A DNA stretch of 64,000 nt, taken from NCBI GenBank assembly GCA_021822385.1, contig JAKARC010000003.1, forward strand, positions 11,651 to 75,650, read 5' to 3'. The stretch is from Pseudomonadota bacterium (lineage in GTDB: Bacteria; Pseudomonadota; Gammaproteobacteria; Steroidobacterales; Steroidobacteraceae). The notes under the pieces were generated by a model. It saw nothing but the letters and a program-made list of their open reading frames with translations, was not told where the DNA came from and searched no databases. The translations under genes were made by a program, and so were the position numbers. Shown here piece by piece: positions 1 to 10,322 of the stretch (its first letter is position 1; each line of letters begins with the position of its first letter).

Positions 1-33
1 TCTCAGGGATTGTGGCCAGAACAACCGACGCAT
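1..33 (-). CDS. Sensor histidine kinase, N-terminal fragment cut by window edge
   Basis: Only the first 11 codons are inside the window. They read MRRLFWPQSLR from an ATG at 33-31 on the minus strand. The ATG lies 21 bases after the stop of the OmpR-like regulator. A short basic/aromatic start just before an expected membrane segment is typical of EnvZ-type kinases, and a kinase is the normal partner downstream of an OmpR regulator. The identity is therefore inferred mainly from position; no catalytic domain can be seen. Confidence 0.5.
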   Translation of the reverse strand, partial: MRRLFWPQSLR

Positions 34-54
34 GCGCTCGTCTCGTACCCAGCT

Positions 55-789
55 TCATTCACTCTGCACGGGAACCCCGATCACGTAACCCTTTCCGTAC
101 ACGGTCTTGATGATGCGCGGGGCGCGCGCATCATCGCCGAGGATCTGCCGCAGCCGGCTGACCCGCACATCGATGCTGCGATCAAACGGATCGGGTTCCC
201 GCCCGCGCAACAGCTCGGCGAGCTGTGCACGAGTCACCACGCGATTGCCTGCCGACAGCAGCACCGCGAGCAGTCGATACTCGGCGCCGCTCAGGTTCAC
301 TTCCCCGGCCGCACCGGTCAGTGTGCGTCGGGTGGTATCGAGCCGCCATTCACCAAAACAGAGCGCGCGCACGGCGCGGGGGTCGGGCTCCGGCGAGGCG
401 TGGGCACTGCGACGCAGCACGGCGCGGATCCGTACCAGCAGCTCGCGTGGGTTGAAGGGCTTCGGCAGATAGTCATCGGCGCCGATCTCCAGACCCACGA
501 TCCGGTCGATGTCCTCGCCGCGCGCGCTGAGGATGATGAGCGGCAATTGCGAATCGGTGCGCAGGGCGCGGCAGGCCGAGAGCCCATCCTCGCCCGGCAA
601 CATCAGGTCAAGGACTATCAGGTCGATGCGGTTGTGCTGCAGAGCCTGGCGCATCTGTGCTGCATCGGCCACCGTCGTGACACGGTAGCCCTCACGCTCC
701 AAATACTGACGCAACAGCGAGCGGATCTCGCGGTCGTCATCGACGATCAACAGATGGGGGTGGTCGCTCATGGCAGGCTCGGTGGACAT
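55..789 (-). CDS. ompR: OmpR-family response regulator
   Basis: This is a 244-residue two-component regulator. The N-terminal receiver has the acidic pair in LLIVDDDREIR, the phospho-acceptor Asp in VLDLMLPGEDG, and the Lys of the LPKPFNPREL motif. The C-terminal half is a winged-helix DNA-binding domain ending in SIDVRVSRLR and TVYGKGYV. The receiver segment RIVGLEIGADDYLPKPFNPR is very close to OmpR of enteric bacteria, which is why I use that symbol; true orthology is not proven. The start could instead be the ATG at 771, giving an N terminus of OmpR-like length. It probably sits in an operon with the kinase that begins at 33. Confidence 0.85.
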   Translation of the reverse strand: MSTEPAMSDHPHLLIVDDDREIRSLLRQYLEREGYRVTTVADAAQMRQALQHNRIDLIVLDLMLPGEDGLSACRALRTDSQLPLIILSARGEDIDRIVGLEIGADDYLPKPFNPRELLVRIRAVLRRSAHASPEPDPRAVRALCFGEWRLDTTRRTLTGAAGEVNLSGAEYRLLAVLLSAGNRVVTRAQLAELLRGREPDPFDRSIDVRVSRLRQILGDDARAPRIIKTVYGKGYVIGVPVQSE

Positions 790-834
790 AACGATACCGA
801 ACCTTGCGCCGGCGCGCCCTGCGATTACAATTAT

Positions 835-2022
835 TTACACGACCGCATGGCGCAGCGTGCGTTTCAAGCCAATCACCAGATCGGCAACGTTCGTGCCGGT
901 GTCCCCGGTGCGCACCAGCGCTCCGGCCGCCGCGAGCGCCGTGCCCGAGTCGGCGCGGCGCAGGCGCTCATCGCAATCGAGTCCCTGCAGTGCGATCCGT
1001 CCACAGGTCTCGCCGTCGACAACCGCGCCGGCCTCCGCGGTCGGGCCATCCCGGCCATCGGTTGCGGCCGCGAGCAGTGCGAGGTTGGGATAACCGGCAA
1101 GAAGACGCGCCGCAGCGAGCGCCAGGTGCTGATTGCGGCCGCCGCGGCCCGGCGCCTCCGGCAACACGAGGGTCGACTCCCCACCCCACACGCGCACTTC
1201 GGTGTCGCTCAGCGCGAGTTCGTGCGTGAATTGCGTGGCGAGCCGTCTGACATCGCCGGCAAAGCGGTGGCGTGCCCGCGTCGCGGTGAGACCACGGGCC
1301 CGCGCCGCATCGACGACCGCATCCATCGCCCTATCGATCGAGGCGATGATCTCGCGCTGGACCGCGTCCCCACCGGGGGCCGGGCCAAGCAGACCCGACC
1401 CGATGAGCGCCGGATCATCGCCCGGCACATCCGAAATGAAAAGCGCGAGCGCACGGCGACCGCCGAGGCGAGCCGCCAGAGCGCCGCCCTTGATCTGCGA
1501 GAGCGCCGCACGCGCCGTGTTGAGTGCGACGATATCCCGGCCATCAGCAAGGGCACGCTGCGTCAGGCGTACCAGCTCGCTCAAGGTCACACCGGGGATC
1601 GGCACCTCGACCAACGCCGAGGCGCCCCCGGAAATCAGGAAGAGCGGCGTCACCGTCGCCGGCAGCGCCTCGAGCCAGGCCAACAGCCGCGCCCCGGCAC
1701 GCAGCGAGCGCGCATCGGGCAGCGGATGCGCGCTGCGATGGATTTCAAGACCCGCGGGCGCAACAAACGCTTCGTCGCCGGGCGCATCGGGGCACACGAC
1801 CAGCACCGCCTCGAGGGCAGCGCCGAGGGCCTCGCGCGCGCCGAGAGCCATGGCGAGCGCCGCCTTGCCGATCGCCGCCGCTACAAACCGACCGCCGGGC
1901 GCAATGGCGCTCAACGCCGCGCGCACGCAGCGGCTGCCCTCGACACTCTGCAGCCCAGCCTGCAGCAACTCGAGCAACAGCGCGGTGGCACTTGCCTCGG
2001 CCGCGGGAAGCTCAGCCGCCAT
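835..2022 (-). CDS. gckA: Glycerate 2-kinase (GckA/MOFRL family)
   Basis: The product is predicted to phosphorylate D-glycerate to 2-phosphoglycerate in the cytoplasm, feeding glyoxylate or serine-derived carbon into glycolysis. Family motifs are visible: [11 protein letters not shown] in the N-terminal domain, then VRVWGGEST and [10 protein letters not shown], and [19 protein letters not shown] in the C-terminal MOFRL domain. I chose the ATG at 2022 (395 residues), because the upstream in-frame extension is arginine-rich, unlike the family, and lies inside purF. This start overlaps the end of purF by 11 bases, which suggests translational coupling. Older databases label the family hydroxypyruvate reductase TtuD; the kinase function is better established. 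Confidence 0.85.
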   Translation of the reverse strand: MAAELPAAEASATALLLELLQAGLQSVEGSRCVRAALSAIAPGGRFVAAAIGKAALAMALGAREALGAALEAVLVVCPDAPGDEAFVAPAGLEIHRSAHPLPDARSLRAGARLLAWLEALPATVTPLFLISGGASALVEVPIPGVTLSELVRLTQRALADGRDIVALNTARAALSQIKGGALAARLGGRRALALFISDVPGDDPALIGSGLLGPAPGGDAVQREIIASIDRAMDAVVDAARARGLTATRARHRFAGDVRRLATQFTHELALSDTEVRVWGGESTLVLPEAPGRGGRNQHLALAAARLLAGYPNLALLAAATDGRDGPTAEAGAVVDGETCGRIALQGLDCDERLRRADSGTALAAAGALVRTGDTGTNVADLVIGLKRTLRHAVV

Positions 2023-3520
2023 GCACGACTTTAAGGGCTCCGCGCGCCTCACGCCCGCGCCGCCGGGCCTCGTCGGACCGTTCGCGCTGCAGCCGCTCCA
2101 GATACTGCGGGGTGACATCCCCGGTGATGTAATCGCCGGAGAAACACGAGGTGTCGAACTCCTCGACCGAGGAATCCTCGTGCCGGCAGGCGCCGATCAG
2201 GTCCACCAGATCCTGGTACACCAGCCAGTCCGCGCCAATCAGTCGCCCGACCTCATCGTCACTACGGCCACTCGCCACCAGCTCGTGCGCCGCCGGCATG
2301 TCGATCCCGTAAACGTTGGGGAATCGCACCGGCGGCGCCGCTGAGGCGAAGTACACCTTGCGCGCCCCGGCCTCACGCGCCAGCTCTATGATCTGCGCCG
2401 AGGTCGTACCGCGCACGATCGAATCATCGACCAGCAGGACATTCTTGCCGCGGAACTCCAGGTCGATGGCGTTGAGCTTGCTGCGTACGGAACGTTGGCG
2501 CTGCTCCTGACCAGGCATGATGAAGGTGCGCCCGATGTAGCGGTTCTTGATGAATCCCTCGCGATACTTCAGACCGAGCCGCTGCGCCAGCTGCAGCGCG
2601 CTCGTACAGCTGGTCTCTGGGATCGGGATGACCACATCGATATCGTGGTTGGGTCGCTCACGAAGAATCTTATCGGCCAGGCGGTCGCCCATGCGCATGC
2701 GCGCCCGATAGACAGAAATGTTGTCGATCTTGGAATCCGGCCGGGCGAAGTACACGTATTCGAAAATGCATGGGGCATGCCGGGTAGGCGCGACACACTG
2801 GTGCGAGTGCAGCCGGCCGTTCGCATCGATCAGCACCGCCTCCCCCGGCGCGATATCGCGTACCAGGCGGAAGGACAGGCTGTCGAGCGCGACGCTTTCC
2901 GAGGCGAGCATCCACTCCGGTCCGCGTACGGTGTCGCGCTGCCCGAGCACCAGGGGCCGAATGCCATGCGGATCACGGAATCCGACGACGCCGTATCCGA
3001 TGATCATGACCACCGCCGCGTAGCCGCCCCGGCAGCGCCGATACACGGCTTCAAGCGCGGCGAACACGTCCGCGGCGGCTATCCGCGGCGTACCAATGCG
3101 CTGCAGCTCGGAGGCGAGCACGTTGAGCAGCACCTCGGAATCGGAGCTCGTGTTCAGGTGGCGCCGATCCTCGCGACTCAGCACCTCGGCAAGCTCGGCC
3201 GAATTGGTGAGATTGCCGTTGTGCGCCAGACAGATCCCGTAAGGGGAATTGACGTAGAACGGCTGCGCTTCCGAGTCACTGTCGCAGCCGGCGGTCGGAT
3301 AGCGGACATGGCCGATGCCGATGTTGCCCTTCAGTCCGAGCATGTGCTGCTGGTCGAACACGTCCCGCACCAGTCCGCTCGCCTTGTGCACACACAGGCC
3401 GCTATCGCCGCACGTGGCGATCCCGGCCGCATCCTGGCCGCGATGCTGCAACACGGTAAGCGCGTCGTACAGACGCTGATTGACCGCGCTCGTGCCGACC
3501 AGGCCGACGATTCCACACAT
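2012..3520 (-). CDS. purF: Amidophosphoribosyltransferase
   Basis: PurF catalyses the first committed step of purine synthesis, PRPP plus glutamine to phosphoribosylamine. The protein has 502 residues. After Met1 the nucleophile Cys2 begins the glutaminase domain (MCGIVGLVG), followed by the Ntn-hydrolase region. The PRPP-binding loop [14 protein letters not shown] lies in the C-terminal phosphoribosyltransferase domain. It begins 8 bases after cvpA ends, the usual cvpA-purF pair. Length and motifs are normal for the family. Confidence 0.98.
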   Translation of the reverse strand: MCGIVGLVGTSAVNQRLYDALTVLQHRGQDAAGIATCGDSGLCVHKASGLVRDVFDQQHMLGLKGNIGIGHVRYPTAGCDSDSEAQPFYVNSPYGICLAHNGNLTNSAELAEVLSREDRRHLNTSSDSEVLLNVLASELQRIGTPRIAAADVFAALEAVYRRCRGGYAAVVMIIGYGVVGFRDPHGIRPLVLGQRDTVRGPEWMLASESVALDSLSFRLVRDIAPGEAVLIDANGRLHSHQCVAPTRHAPCIFEYVYFARPDSKIDNISVYRARMRMGDRLADKILRERPNHDIDVVIPIPETSCTSALQLAQRLGLKYREGFIKNRYIGRTFIMPGQEQRQRSVRSKLNAIDLEFRGKNVLLVDDSIVRGTTSAQIIELAREAGARKVYFASAAPPVRFPNVYGIDMPAAHELVASGRSDDEVGRLIGADWLVYQDLVDLIGACRHEDSSVEEFDTSCFSGDYITGDVTPQYLERLQRERSDEARRRGREARGALKVVHGG

Positions 3521-3528
3521 AAGCTACC

Positions 3529-4002
3529 TCACGACCGGCCCGCTCCCGCCAGCGCGCGCAGTCCGCTCGCCACCGTCTTGCCGTAGGGCAGGAGCATCGA
3601 TTGACGCCACCATGGCTCGCCTTCAAGGTGCAGCAGCTGCGCCAGGATGACGAACACTCCGAGCAGCACCACGCCGCGCGCTGCGCCGAATATGAAGCCG
3701 AGGAATCGGTCCGTGCCACTGAAGATCGACAGCCGCACGAAATGCGCGGCGATCGCCCCCAGTGCCATACCCAAGATCAGAATGACCGCCACGATGATGA
3801 CGCGCGCCGCCCACTCGCGCACGCCCGTTCGGGCAAGCAGTCCGCCAAGATGCGGGGCGAGCAGGCTCGAGAAGTGCCATGCGACGAACAGCGCCACCAG
3901 CCAGGCGCCGAGCGCAATCGCTTCACGCAGGAAGCCGCGCACCGCACCCACGATGGCAGACACGACGATTACGGCGACGATGACGTAGTCCGCGACGTTC
4001 AT
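3529..4002 (-). CDS. cvpA: CvpA family inner-membrane protein
   Basis: CvpA is a small multi-spanning inner-membrane protein, first linked to colicin V production and linked to purF by gene order. The 157-residue product starts MNVADYVIVAVIVVSAIVGA and shows about four hydrophobic segments. The family signature RGFLREAIALGAWLVALFVAW is visible near the first loop. I placed the start at the ATG at 4002, because upstream in-frame residues are basic and unlike the family. The gene lies between the SPOR protein and purF, as in many gammaproteobacteria. Its biochemical role remains unclear. Confidence 0.93.
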   Translation of the reverse strand: MNVADYVIVAVIVVSAIVGAVRGFLREAIALGAWLVALFVAWHFSSLLAPHLGGLLARTGVREWAARVIIVAVILILGMALGAIAAHFVRLSIFSGTDRFLGFIFGAARGVVLLGVFVILAQLLHLEGEPWWRQSMLLPYGKTVASGLRALAGAGRS

Positions 4003-4157
4003 GCAATCTACTGCAACAGTCCGCAGCGGCACACGCCGCAGAGCCGGACCGAGCACGTATCGCCCTGCGGCAACCGCAGTGGACACATCGGCAGACGGAC
4101 CGGAACTTCAGGGTTGCAAGTGTACAAGAGTACGCGCCGCTGCGCCGCGACCCGCGT

Positions 4158-4553
4158 TCACATCTGGCGCACCGCGCCGCGCATCCCGTGGGCGCGCAGC
4201 TGTCGTTCTAAGACTTCAGCCGCAGCTCGGCTATTGACTGGGCCGGCCACGACCCGCCACTGCGGGCGCCCGTCGATGCTGATCCGATTGATCCGACTCG
4301 CCAATCTCCAGATGCGCAGCTGCTGCTGCATGCGCAGAGCATCAGCCTGGCGGGGGAACACACCGGTCTGAACGCCCCACGGGGCGGACGGCCCGCGGCC
4401 CGCAAGCGGTAGCGTATAGGTCCGTACCGGCGAGTGGCCACTGCCGCTGGCACGCCGCGCGGTCACTCCGGCGGTCGGTCCAGTCAACAGCTCGGGAACC
4501 AACAGCACGATCAGCGCCACGAGGATGATGGCGCCCGTCAGTCGTTCTTTCAC
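4158..4553 (-). CDS. dedD: SPOR-domain cell-division protein, DedD-like
   Basis: This 131-residue protein has one N-terminal membrane segment (ERLTGAIILVALIVLLVPEL), a short linker and a C-terminal SPOR domain. SPOR domains bind denuded septal peptidoglycan. The start is a GTG at 4553 whose bases overlap the folC stop (GTGA), a strong sign of translational coupling. Position between folC and cvpA is the conserved dedD slot. The linker is short compared with E. coli DedD. A DedD role in septation is inferred from family and synteny. Confidence 0.85.
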   Translation of the reverse strand: MKERLTGAIILVALIVLLVPELLTGPTAGVTARRASGSGHSPVRTYTLPLAGRGPSAPWGVQTGVFPRQADALRMQQQLRIWRLASRINRISIDGRPQWRVVAGPVNSRAAAEVLERQLRAHGMRGAVRQM

Positions 4554-5848
4554 GCCGACGAGTATACCCCAAGCCACTCGAGCGCCGGTCCCACCGTAAA
4601 GAGTGAACCACACACCAGCACCCGATCGTCCGCGCGCGCGGCTCGGCGCGCGGCCGCGCAGGCCGCCGCCACGGACGGGAACAGGTGCGGTGTCCGCACC
4701 ACGTCTGCCAAGCGCGCCGCCAAGGCTTCGGCCGTGCTTCCGCGCGCGCCCGGCAAGGCGCACAGGAACCACTCATCCACCACCGGGGCGAGCGCCGCAC
4801 CGATGGCCGCAGCGTCCTTGTCCGACAGAATGCCGACAACCGCGAGGGTACGCCCCGCACACGGCCGGCGCCGCAGTTGCGCGCTCAAGACCTGCGCCGC
4901 AGGGGGGTTGTGCGCGATATCGAGGATCCATTCCGGCGCGCCGCGCACGACCTGAAAGCGTCCCGGCAGATGGACCTGACGCAGCGCCGCGGCCACGGTG
5001 CTCGCATCGAGCGCACCGAGCAGCCCGAGGCGACTGGCGCGTGGACCGGCGGCAAGACTCTCGATCGCCGCGAGCGCGGTGGCCGCATTGCGATACTGAA
5101 TCCAGCCCTCCAGGCGCGAGGGCGGCAGATCGGTGAGTTCAAGATGTGCGCCGCGGTAATGCCAGCGTCCCGTCGGCTCGACGTGCCACGTGAAATCCCG
5201 TTCCGCCACCACCGCCTGGGCGCCAAGATCCGCGATGCGCGCGTACACGCTCGCGGGCATCTCTGCGCTGCCGAGCACCGCCGGACGGCCAGGGCGGAAA
5301 ATACCCGCCTTCTCCGCGCCGATCTGCTCGAGCGTCTCGCCCAGCCATTCGCAATGGTCGAGCCCGACCGAGCACAGCACCGCAACATCGGCCGCAACCA
5401 AATTGGTCGCATCGAGCCGACCTCCGAGCCCGACCTCGAGCACCGCGCAATGCACACCGCGCTCGGCAAACAGCCACAACGCCGCCAACGTGTTGTATTC
5501 GAAGAAAGTGAGGGTATGCGGACCGCGCGCCGCCTCGATGCGTTCGAAGGCGCCGATCAGCGCCGCATCGTCGACATCGTGCCCCTCGATACGGATACGC
5601 TCGTTGTATCGAACCAAGTGTGGGGAAGTGAACAGGCCGCAGCGGACGCCTGCGGCGGCGAGCAATGCCTCCACATGCACGGCCGTGGAGCCCTTGCCGT
5701 TCGTGCCCGCCACGGTCACCACCAGTGATGCGGGCGTCTCGAGCTCGAGTCGGCGCGCGACGGCCGCCACCCGCTCCAGCCCGAGATCGATGCTGCGCGG
5801 ATGCGCGCCGGACTGACGTGCCAGCCATTCCTCGAGGGATGCACTCAT
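4550..5848 (-). CDS. folC: Bifunctional folylpolyglutamate/dihydrofolate synthase
   Basis: FolC adds glutamate to dihydropteroate and to folates. The 432-residue product carries the Mur-ligase-type P-loop TVAGTNGKGSTAVHVEALL near residue 45, and the later segments VGLDHCEWLG and LDIAHNPPA that are characteristic of the family. I use the ATG at 5848, which begins MSASLEEWL and fits homologues. The gene follows accD and is coupled to dedD downstream, matching the conserved accD-folC-dedD order. No defects were seen. Confidence 0.95.
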   Translation of the reverse strand: MSASLEEWLARQSGAHPRSIDLGLERVAAVARRLELETPASLVVTVAGTNGKGSTAVHVEALLAAAGVRCGLFTSPHLVRYNERIRIEGHDVDDAALIGAFERIEAARGPHTLTFFEYNTLAALWLFAERGVHCAVLEVGLGGRLDATNLVAADVAVLCSVGLDHCEWLGETLEQIGAEKAGIFRPGRPAVLGSAEMPASVYARIADLGAQAVVAERDFTWHVEPTGRWHYRGAHLELTDLPPSRLEGWIQYRNAATALAAIESLAAGPRASRLGLLGALDASTVAAALRQVHLPGRFQVVRGAPEWILDIAHNPPAAQVLSAQLRRRPCAGRTLAVVGILSDKDAAAIGAALAPVVDEWFLCALPGARGSTAEALAARLADVVRTPHLFPSVAAACAAARRAARADDRVLVCGSLFTVGPALEWLGVYSSA

Positions 5849-5886
5849 GGCGTGTGCGCTCCGGGGCACGCCGGCCGTGCGCTGCG

Positions 5887-6747
5887 CTAGGCGGCGGCCG
5901 GCTTGTTCAGGAGCAGGCGCAGCATCGTTGCGATGCGGCCGCGCAGCTCACGGCGGTCCACGATCATATCGAGCGCGCCGTGTTCGAGCAGGAATTCGCT
6001 GCGCTGGAAACCCTCCGGCAGCGTCTCGCGCACCGTCTGCTGTATCACGCGCGGGCCGGCGAAACCGATCAGCGCCTTCGGTTCGGCGAGATTCAGGTCC
6101 CCCAGCATGGCAAGGCTTGCCGACACCCCGCCGGTGGTCGGATCGGTCATCACCGAAACGAAGGGCAGCCGGGCCGCCTTCAGGTGCGCCAGCGCCGCGG
6201 AGGTCTTGGCCATCTGCAGCAACGAGTACAGCGCTTCCTGCATGCGCGCCCCGCCGCTCGCGGTGAAGCACACCAGGGCGCGGCGTTCGCGCAGACACCG
6301 GTCCACGGCGCGCTTGAATCGCTCTCCGACCACCGAGCCCATCGAGCCGCCGAGAAACTGAAACTCGAATGCGCAAGCCACCACCGGCAGGCCTTCGAGC
6401 GTACCGGCCATGACCACCAGGGCATCGACCTCGCCGGTGGATTTCTGCGCCTGCGCGAGCCGGTCCCGATAGCGCTTGCTGTCGCGAAACTTCAGTGGAT
6501 CCTCCGGATAGACACCAGCCGCCAGTTCCTCACCGGAACCTGGATCGAGAAAGAAATCCAGTCGATCCCGGGCACCGATGCGCATGTGGTGCGCGCACTT
6601 TGGACAGACGAAAAGATTGCGCTCGAGCTCGGCCCGATACAGCACCGCGTCACACACGGGACACTTGTTCCAAAGACCCTCCGGAACCGAATGCGTACGC
6701 CGTTCGGTCTTGATGCGCGAGGGCATGATTTTTTCGAACCAGGACAT
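5887..6747 (-). CDS. accD: Acetyl-CoA carboxylase carboxyltransferase subunit beta
   Basis: AccD pairs with AccA to transfer the carboxyl group from carboxybiotin to acetyl-CoA, making malonyl-CoA. The 286-residue protein starts [17 protein letters not shown] and has a four-cysteine zinc finger (CPVC ... CPKC) around residues 29-51. The carboxyltransferase core follows, with [18 protein letters not shown] and [15 protein letters not shown]. In many relatives trpF (or trpFBA) lies between truA and accD; here only 39 bases separate them. Confidence 0.97.
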   Translation of the reverse strand: MSWFEKIMPSRIKTERRTHSVPEGLWNKCPVCDAVLYRAELERNLFVCPKCAHHMRIGARDRLDFFLDPGSGEELAAGVYPEDPLKFRDSKRYRDRLAQAQKSTGEVDALVVMAGTLEGLPVVACAFEFQFLGGSMGSVVGERFKRAVDRCLRERRALVCFTASGGARMQEALYSLLQMAKTSAALAHLKAARLPFVSVMTDPTTGGVSASLAMLGDLNLAEPKALIGFAGPRVIQQTVRETLPEGFQRSEFLLEHGALDMIVDRRELRGRIATMLRLLLNKPAAA

Positions 6748-6786
6748 GAGTCATCCATCATTGGGCCGATGGCCGATCATAGCCGA

Positions 6787-7569
6787 TCAGACGTCGATCG
6801 GTTCCGCCGGCGACTCCGGCAACGCAAAGGCGCGCGGATAGCGCACGGACCAGAGGTAGAGCCCGTCGGCGCTCGCGGTGGGGGCCGCCGCCCGCCGGTC
6901 GCGGCCGGCCAGCACCTGCGCGGCCCACTGCGGCGACGCGTCACCTCGACCGACCGTCATCAGCAGTCCGGCGATATTACGCACCATGTGGTGCAGGAAG
7001 GCATTGGCCGTCGCGTCGATGATCAGCCAGTCGCCCCGGCGCGAAACCCGCAGACTCTCGAGGCGCCGGATCGGGGACTTGGACTGGCACTCGGCGGCCC
7101 GGAATGCGCTGAAGTCGTGCTCGCCGACCAGCGCGGCGGCCGCCTGCGCCATAGCCCGCTCATCGAGGCGCCGATGCACCCAGGTCACCCGTTGCGCCAG
7201 CAATCCGGAGCGGGCCCGGCGATTGAGAATGATGTACCGATACGTGCGCGCCTCGGCCGAATAACGCGCATGGAAATGCTCCGGCACGGGCAGCGCCCAG
7301 ACCAGACTGATGTCGCGTGGCAACGCCGCATTGGCACCCAGCACCCAAGCCCGTAGCGCGCGACGCGCCTGCGTATCGAAATGGGCGACCTGGCCGCGGG
7401 CATGCACCCCGGCGTCGGTTCGGCCCGCGCACACCACGCTCACGGTCTCATCGGCGACCTGGGTCAACGCCCGTTCGAGCCCTTCCTGGATGCTGCGGCA
7501 GCCGGGCTGCCGTTGCCAGCCGGCGTAGGCACTGCCCTGGTATTCGAGCCCGATGGCAATCCGGGCCAT
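6787..7569 (-). CDS. truA: tRNA pseudouridine(38-40) synthase TruA
   Basis: TruA isomerises uridines 38-40 in the tRNA anticodon arm. The 260-residue product has the catalytic Asp in the motif CAGRTDAGVHARGQVAHFD and the later RNA-binding segments FSAFRAAECQSKSP and FLHHMVRNIAGLLM. Its ATG shares a base with the fimV stop codon (TGATG), so the two genes are co-translated. Length is normal. Confidence 0.97.
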   Translation of the reverse strand: MARIAIGLEYQGSAYAGWQRQPGCRSIQEGLERALTQVADETVSVVCAGRTDAGVHARGQVAHFDTQARRALRAWVLGANAALPRDISLVWALPVPEHFHARYSAEARTYRYIILNRRARSGLLAQRVTWVHRRLDERAMAQAAAALVGEHDFSAFRAAECQSKSPIRRLESLRVSRRGDWLIIDATANAFLHHMVRNIAGLLMTVGRGDASPQWAAQVLAGRDRRAAAPTASADGLYLWSVRYPRAFALPESPAEPIDV

Positions 7570-10322
7570 CAGCCAGGCAGTGACTCCAGCAGGCGGCCGG
7601 CTTCCTGGCGCTGCACCGCCGAGCCCTCGTGCATCACTTCCTCGAGGATGCTGCGCGCGCCATCCGGATCACCCATGTCCATATAGGCACGGGCCAGATC
7701 GAGTTTGGTGCCGACCTCGCTCGGGCTCACCGGCTCCTCGAGCCCGGCCGCATCGCCCTCACTCTGCACGGCTTGAACGGCGCCGATGTTGGCATGCGGC
7801 ACGGTGGCCGTGCCGATGTCGAAATCGATGCCATCGCCACCGCCGTGCGCGTCGGCGCCGTTGCCCTCGGCGCGCTTCGGCTTGGCGACGTCTGCCCCGA
7901 GATTGAAGTCAACTTCTGGATTTTCCAAGGCATTCAGACGCGAAGTCTGCGCCGTATCGAATCCGGGCGACTCCGCAAGCAGACTTTCGAGTTCGCGCTC
8001 ATCGATCTGCCAGGCATTCGTCGTTCCGGTCGAGCTCGGCACATCCGCGGAGTCCGGCGACTGAAGATCGCCGGCCGTCTTCTCGAGCAGACCCCGTGCC
8101 TGCTCGTCGAGACTGGTGACCATGGTGGGCGCATCGGCGCCCAGACCCGGTTGCACAGTCGTTTCGAACGTGCCGAGATCCAGTCCCAGATCGTCGATGG
8201 CGAGTTCGGCCGTGCGCTCCGAGCCCTGGGACTGGCTCAGCGCCTCGACCTTTTGACGCAGCGCCGACTGGCCGCCCAAATTGAGCGCAGGCTGTTCCAC
8301 CGTCGGCTCGACCGGTGTGTAGGTGCCGGTCGGCTCGCTCGGGTGCTGATTCATCTCCCGGGTAATACCGGTCTCGGAGGTCGTCTCGAATTCCGGCGCG
8401 ATCTCGTTCACATCGGTCCCGGCGCCCGGCGCGGACACCTCTTCCTCACCGAGCGCCGCGCCGATATCGAGATCAAAGGAGCCGGTACCGGCGCCCCCCC
8501 CTGCCGTTTCACCTGTGCGCATCGCCGGAACGGCGCTGCTCATCAAATCGAAATCGACGCGGGCCTGACCACCCTCGAGATCGAGATCCACGCCCTGCGC
8601 GGCCGCACCGCTGACCGCCGTGCCAGCAAACAACGGGTCATCGGGCGCGAGCTGTCGCCCCATGATGAGGACCTTGTCCCAATCCGACGCCGCGGTGTGC
8701 TCGCGGGACGCGGCCAGCTCGTGCGCGGTCTCGACGAACTGCTCCTTGTTGCCCCAGACGAAGAACACTTCGAGCAGCTTCAGCTTCAGATCCTGCCGTT
8801 CGGGCTCACGCTGAATGGCGATGCGGATGAGGTCGGCGGCCTGATCGTACAGACCGTAGGCCATGTGGAAGTCGGCTTCTGCGAGCGGATCGCCCTGCTC
8901 GAGGTTGAGCGCAGTCTCGCTGCTCATCGTCTGATCGACCGGCACGTGCTGCGTCACCACTGGCCTGTCGCTGTCGGGCAGGACGAGCCGCGGCTGCTCG
9001 TGGGTGCTCTCACGCACGTCGATGGCCGGTTCCGCACGCGGCGGCGGATTGAAGGTCGGTACCGGCACCGGTCCCGGTCGGGCTTCGGAGGACTCGCTCA
9101 GGAGTTCATCCGCCGCAGACTCGCGCCGCACGCGCAGGACCCGCGCCAGAACGTAGGCAGCCGCGAGCCCCAGCAGCACCAGCAGCGCCCACCAGTAGCG
9201 GCGCAGCGTGCGTGCGAGCATGCCGGGCGCCGCGGTGCGCGCCACGGCCGGCACCGGTGCGTGGACCGGATGGACAGCGACAGCCGGGGGTGGCCTCATC
9301 GGCGGCCGTGCCGTGCTGCGGGCCATCTGCGCCTCGACACGCGCGAGCGCCGCACTCTTGATCTGCAGCAGCCGCTTCTCCCGGGCCAGCGCCTTCTGCA
9401 GCCGGGTGACCCGGGCTTGCAAAGCGCGGACTGCGCCTTGACGGCCCGCCTGCGCATTCAACGCATTGTGGCGCGGCGCCACCAGACGCAACCGCGCGGC
9501 GCCCGTGGCCTGTAAAGCCGCATGCCAAGCGCTATCCTGACGGTTGACTTCTTGCCATGCGCTCGCGCCGGAGACGGCCGCGACCGCATGCGCTGCGGGA
9601 ATCTGCAGCACCGTTCCAGCGCGCAACAGATTCATGTTGTGATCGAAGGCCTGTGGATTGAGGCGATAGATCGCCACCATCCACTGCCGGGTGCGGGTCG
9701 AGTTCATCCCATAGCGGCTGTACCGGCTGGCAATGCCGGAGAGCGTGTCGCCCGGGCGAACGTGAACGCGGCGGGCAGCGACGTTCGTCGCCGCGGGTGC
9801 GACCGCGGGTGCGACCGCCGGCGCGACGGGCGTGGCGCTCGGCGGCGCCAGGGAGCCGCTGCGGGCGGCAAGACCCACCGCCGGGGCTGCAACGACCACA
9901 TGCCGCGGCTCGCTCGCACGCGGCAGGTAGGTCGGCGGGTTCAACAGGATGGTGTACTCGCGATAGAGCACCCCTCGGTCCCAGCTCGCCTTGATCAGCA
10001 GAGTGACGATGGGGTCGGACACCGGCTGCGTGGAAGTCACATGCAGCAGCATGCGGCCATGCGGTCCCGGAACGGCCTTGATGCGGGTTCCGCTCAAGAA
10101 TCCCGGGCGCGTCAGACCATATTGCGCGAACGCCGCACGCGAGGCGAGACCCACCGAGAGGCTCGGCAACGCACCCGGCGCGACCCCGAGCAATGGAATG
10201 CTCGCATCGAGCGGCTGATCCAGATGCGACGTGACCCGGATGCTCCCCAGGCCGAGCGCAAGCGCCGTCGAAGGCAAGGCCAGCAGCAGCGCCGTCACCA
10301 GACTTGATCGTTTGGCGATCAT
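7569..10322 (-). CDS. fimV: FimV-type peptidoglycan-binding polar hub protein
   Basis: The 917-residue protein is predicted to organise the cell pole, supporting type IV pili and chemosensory assembly. From the ATG at 10322 it starts with a signal peptide (MIAKRSSLVTALLLALPSTALA) and the FimV N-terminal domain (LGSIRVTSHLDQPLDASIPL). A LysM domain follows (VRPGDTLSGIASRYSRYG), then a coiled coil rich in R/K/Q/A and one membrane segment (WWALLVLLGLAAAYVLARVL). The long cytoplasmic part is acidic, and the protein ends in the conserved TPR-like FimV domain (KLDLARAYMDMGDPDGARSIL). The neighbour asd, common upstream of fimV, is absent. The FimX-like gene at 16990 suggests a type IV pilus context. 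Confidence 0.93.
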   Translation of the reverse strand: MIAKRSSLVTALLLALPSTALALGLGSIRVTSHLDQPLDASIPLLGVAPGALPSLSVGLASRAAFAQYGLTRPGFLSGTRIKAVPGPHGRMLLHVTSTQPVSDPIVTLLIKASWDRGVLYREYTILLNPPTYLPRASEPRHVVVAAPAVGLAARSGSLAPPSATPVAPAVAPAVAPAATNVAARRVHVRPGDTLSGIASRYSRYGMNSTRTRQWMVAIYRLNPQAFDHNMNLLRAGTVLQIPAAHAVAAVSGASAWQEVNRQDSAWHAALQATGAARLRLVAPRHNALNAQAGRQGAVRALQARVTRLQKALAREKRLLQIKSAALARVEAQMARSTARPPMRPPPAVAVHPVHAPVPAVARTAAPGMLARTLRRYWWALLVLLGLAAAYVLARVLRVRRESAADELLSESSEARPGPVPVPTFNPPPRAEPAIDVRESTHEQPRLVLPDSDRPVVTQHVPVDQTMSSETALNLEQGDPLAEADFHMAYGLYDQAADLIRIAIQREPERQDLKLKLLEVFFVWGNKEQFVETAHELAASREHTAASDWDKVLIMGRQLAPDDPLFAGTAVSGAAAQGVDLDLEGGQARVDFDLMSSAVPAMRTGETAGGGAGTGSFDLDIGAALGEEEVSAPGAGTDVNEIAPEFETTSETGITREMNQHPSEPTGTYTPVEPTVEQPALNLGGQSALRQKVEALSQSQGSERTAELAIDDLGLDLGTFETTVQPGLGADAPTMVTSLDEQARGLLEKTAGDLQSPDSADVPSSTGTTNAWQIDERELESLLAESPGFDTAQTSRLNALENPEVDFNLGADVAKPKRAEGNGADAHGGGDGIDFDIGTATVPHANIGAVQAVQSEGDAAGLEEPVSPSEVGTKLDLARAYMDMGDPDGARSILEEVMHEGSAVQRQEAGRLLESLPG

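Noticed and set aside
83..100. Quinolone-resistance change in ParC
   Set aside because: The relevant loop of ParC (in the gene at 21853-24099; the numbers here are residue positions) reads [10 protein letters not shown], with the susceptible Ser and Glu both present.
10..2034. Very long plus-strand open frame opposite the OmpR-like and glycerate kinase genes
   Set aside because: It is antisense to two well-supported genes, and its product is low-complexity and Arg/His/Gln-rich with no family motif. Such shadow frames are common in high-GC DNA.
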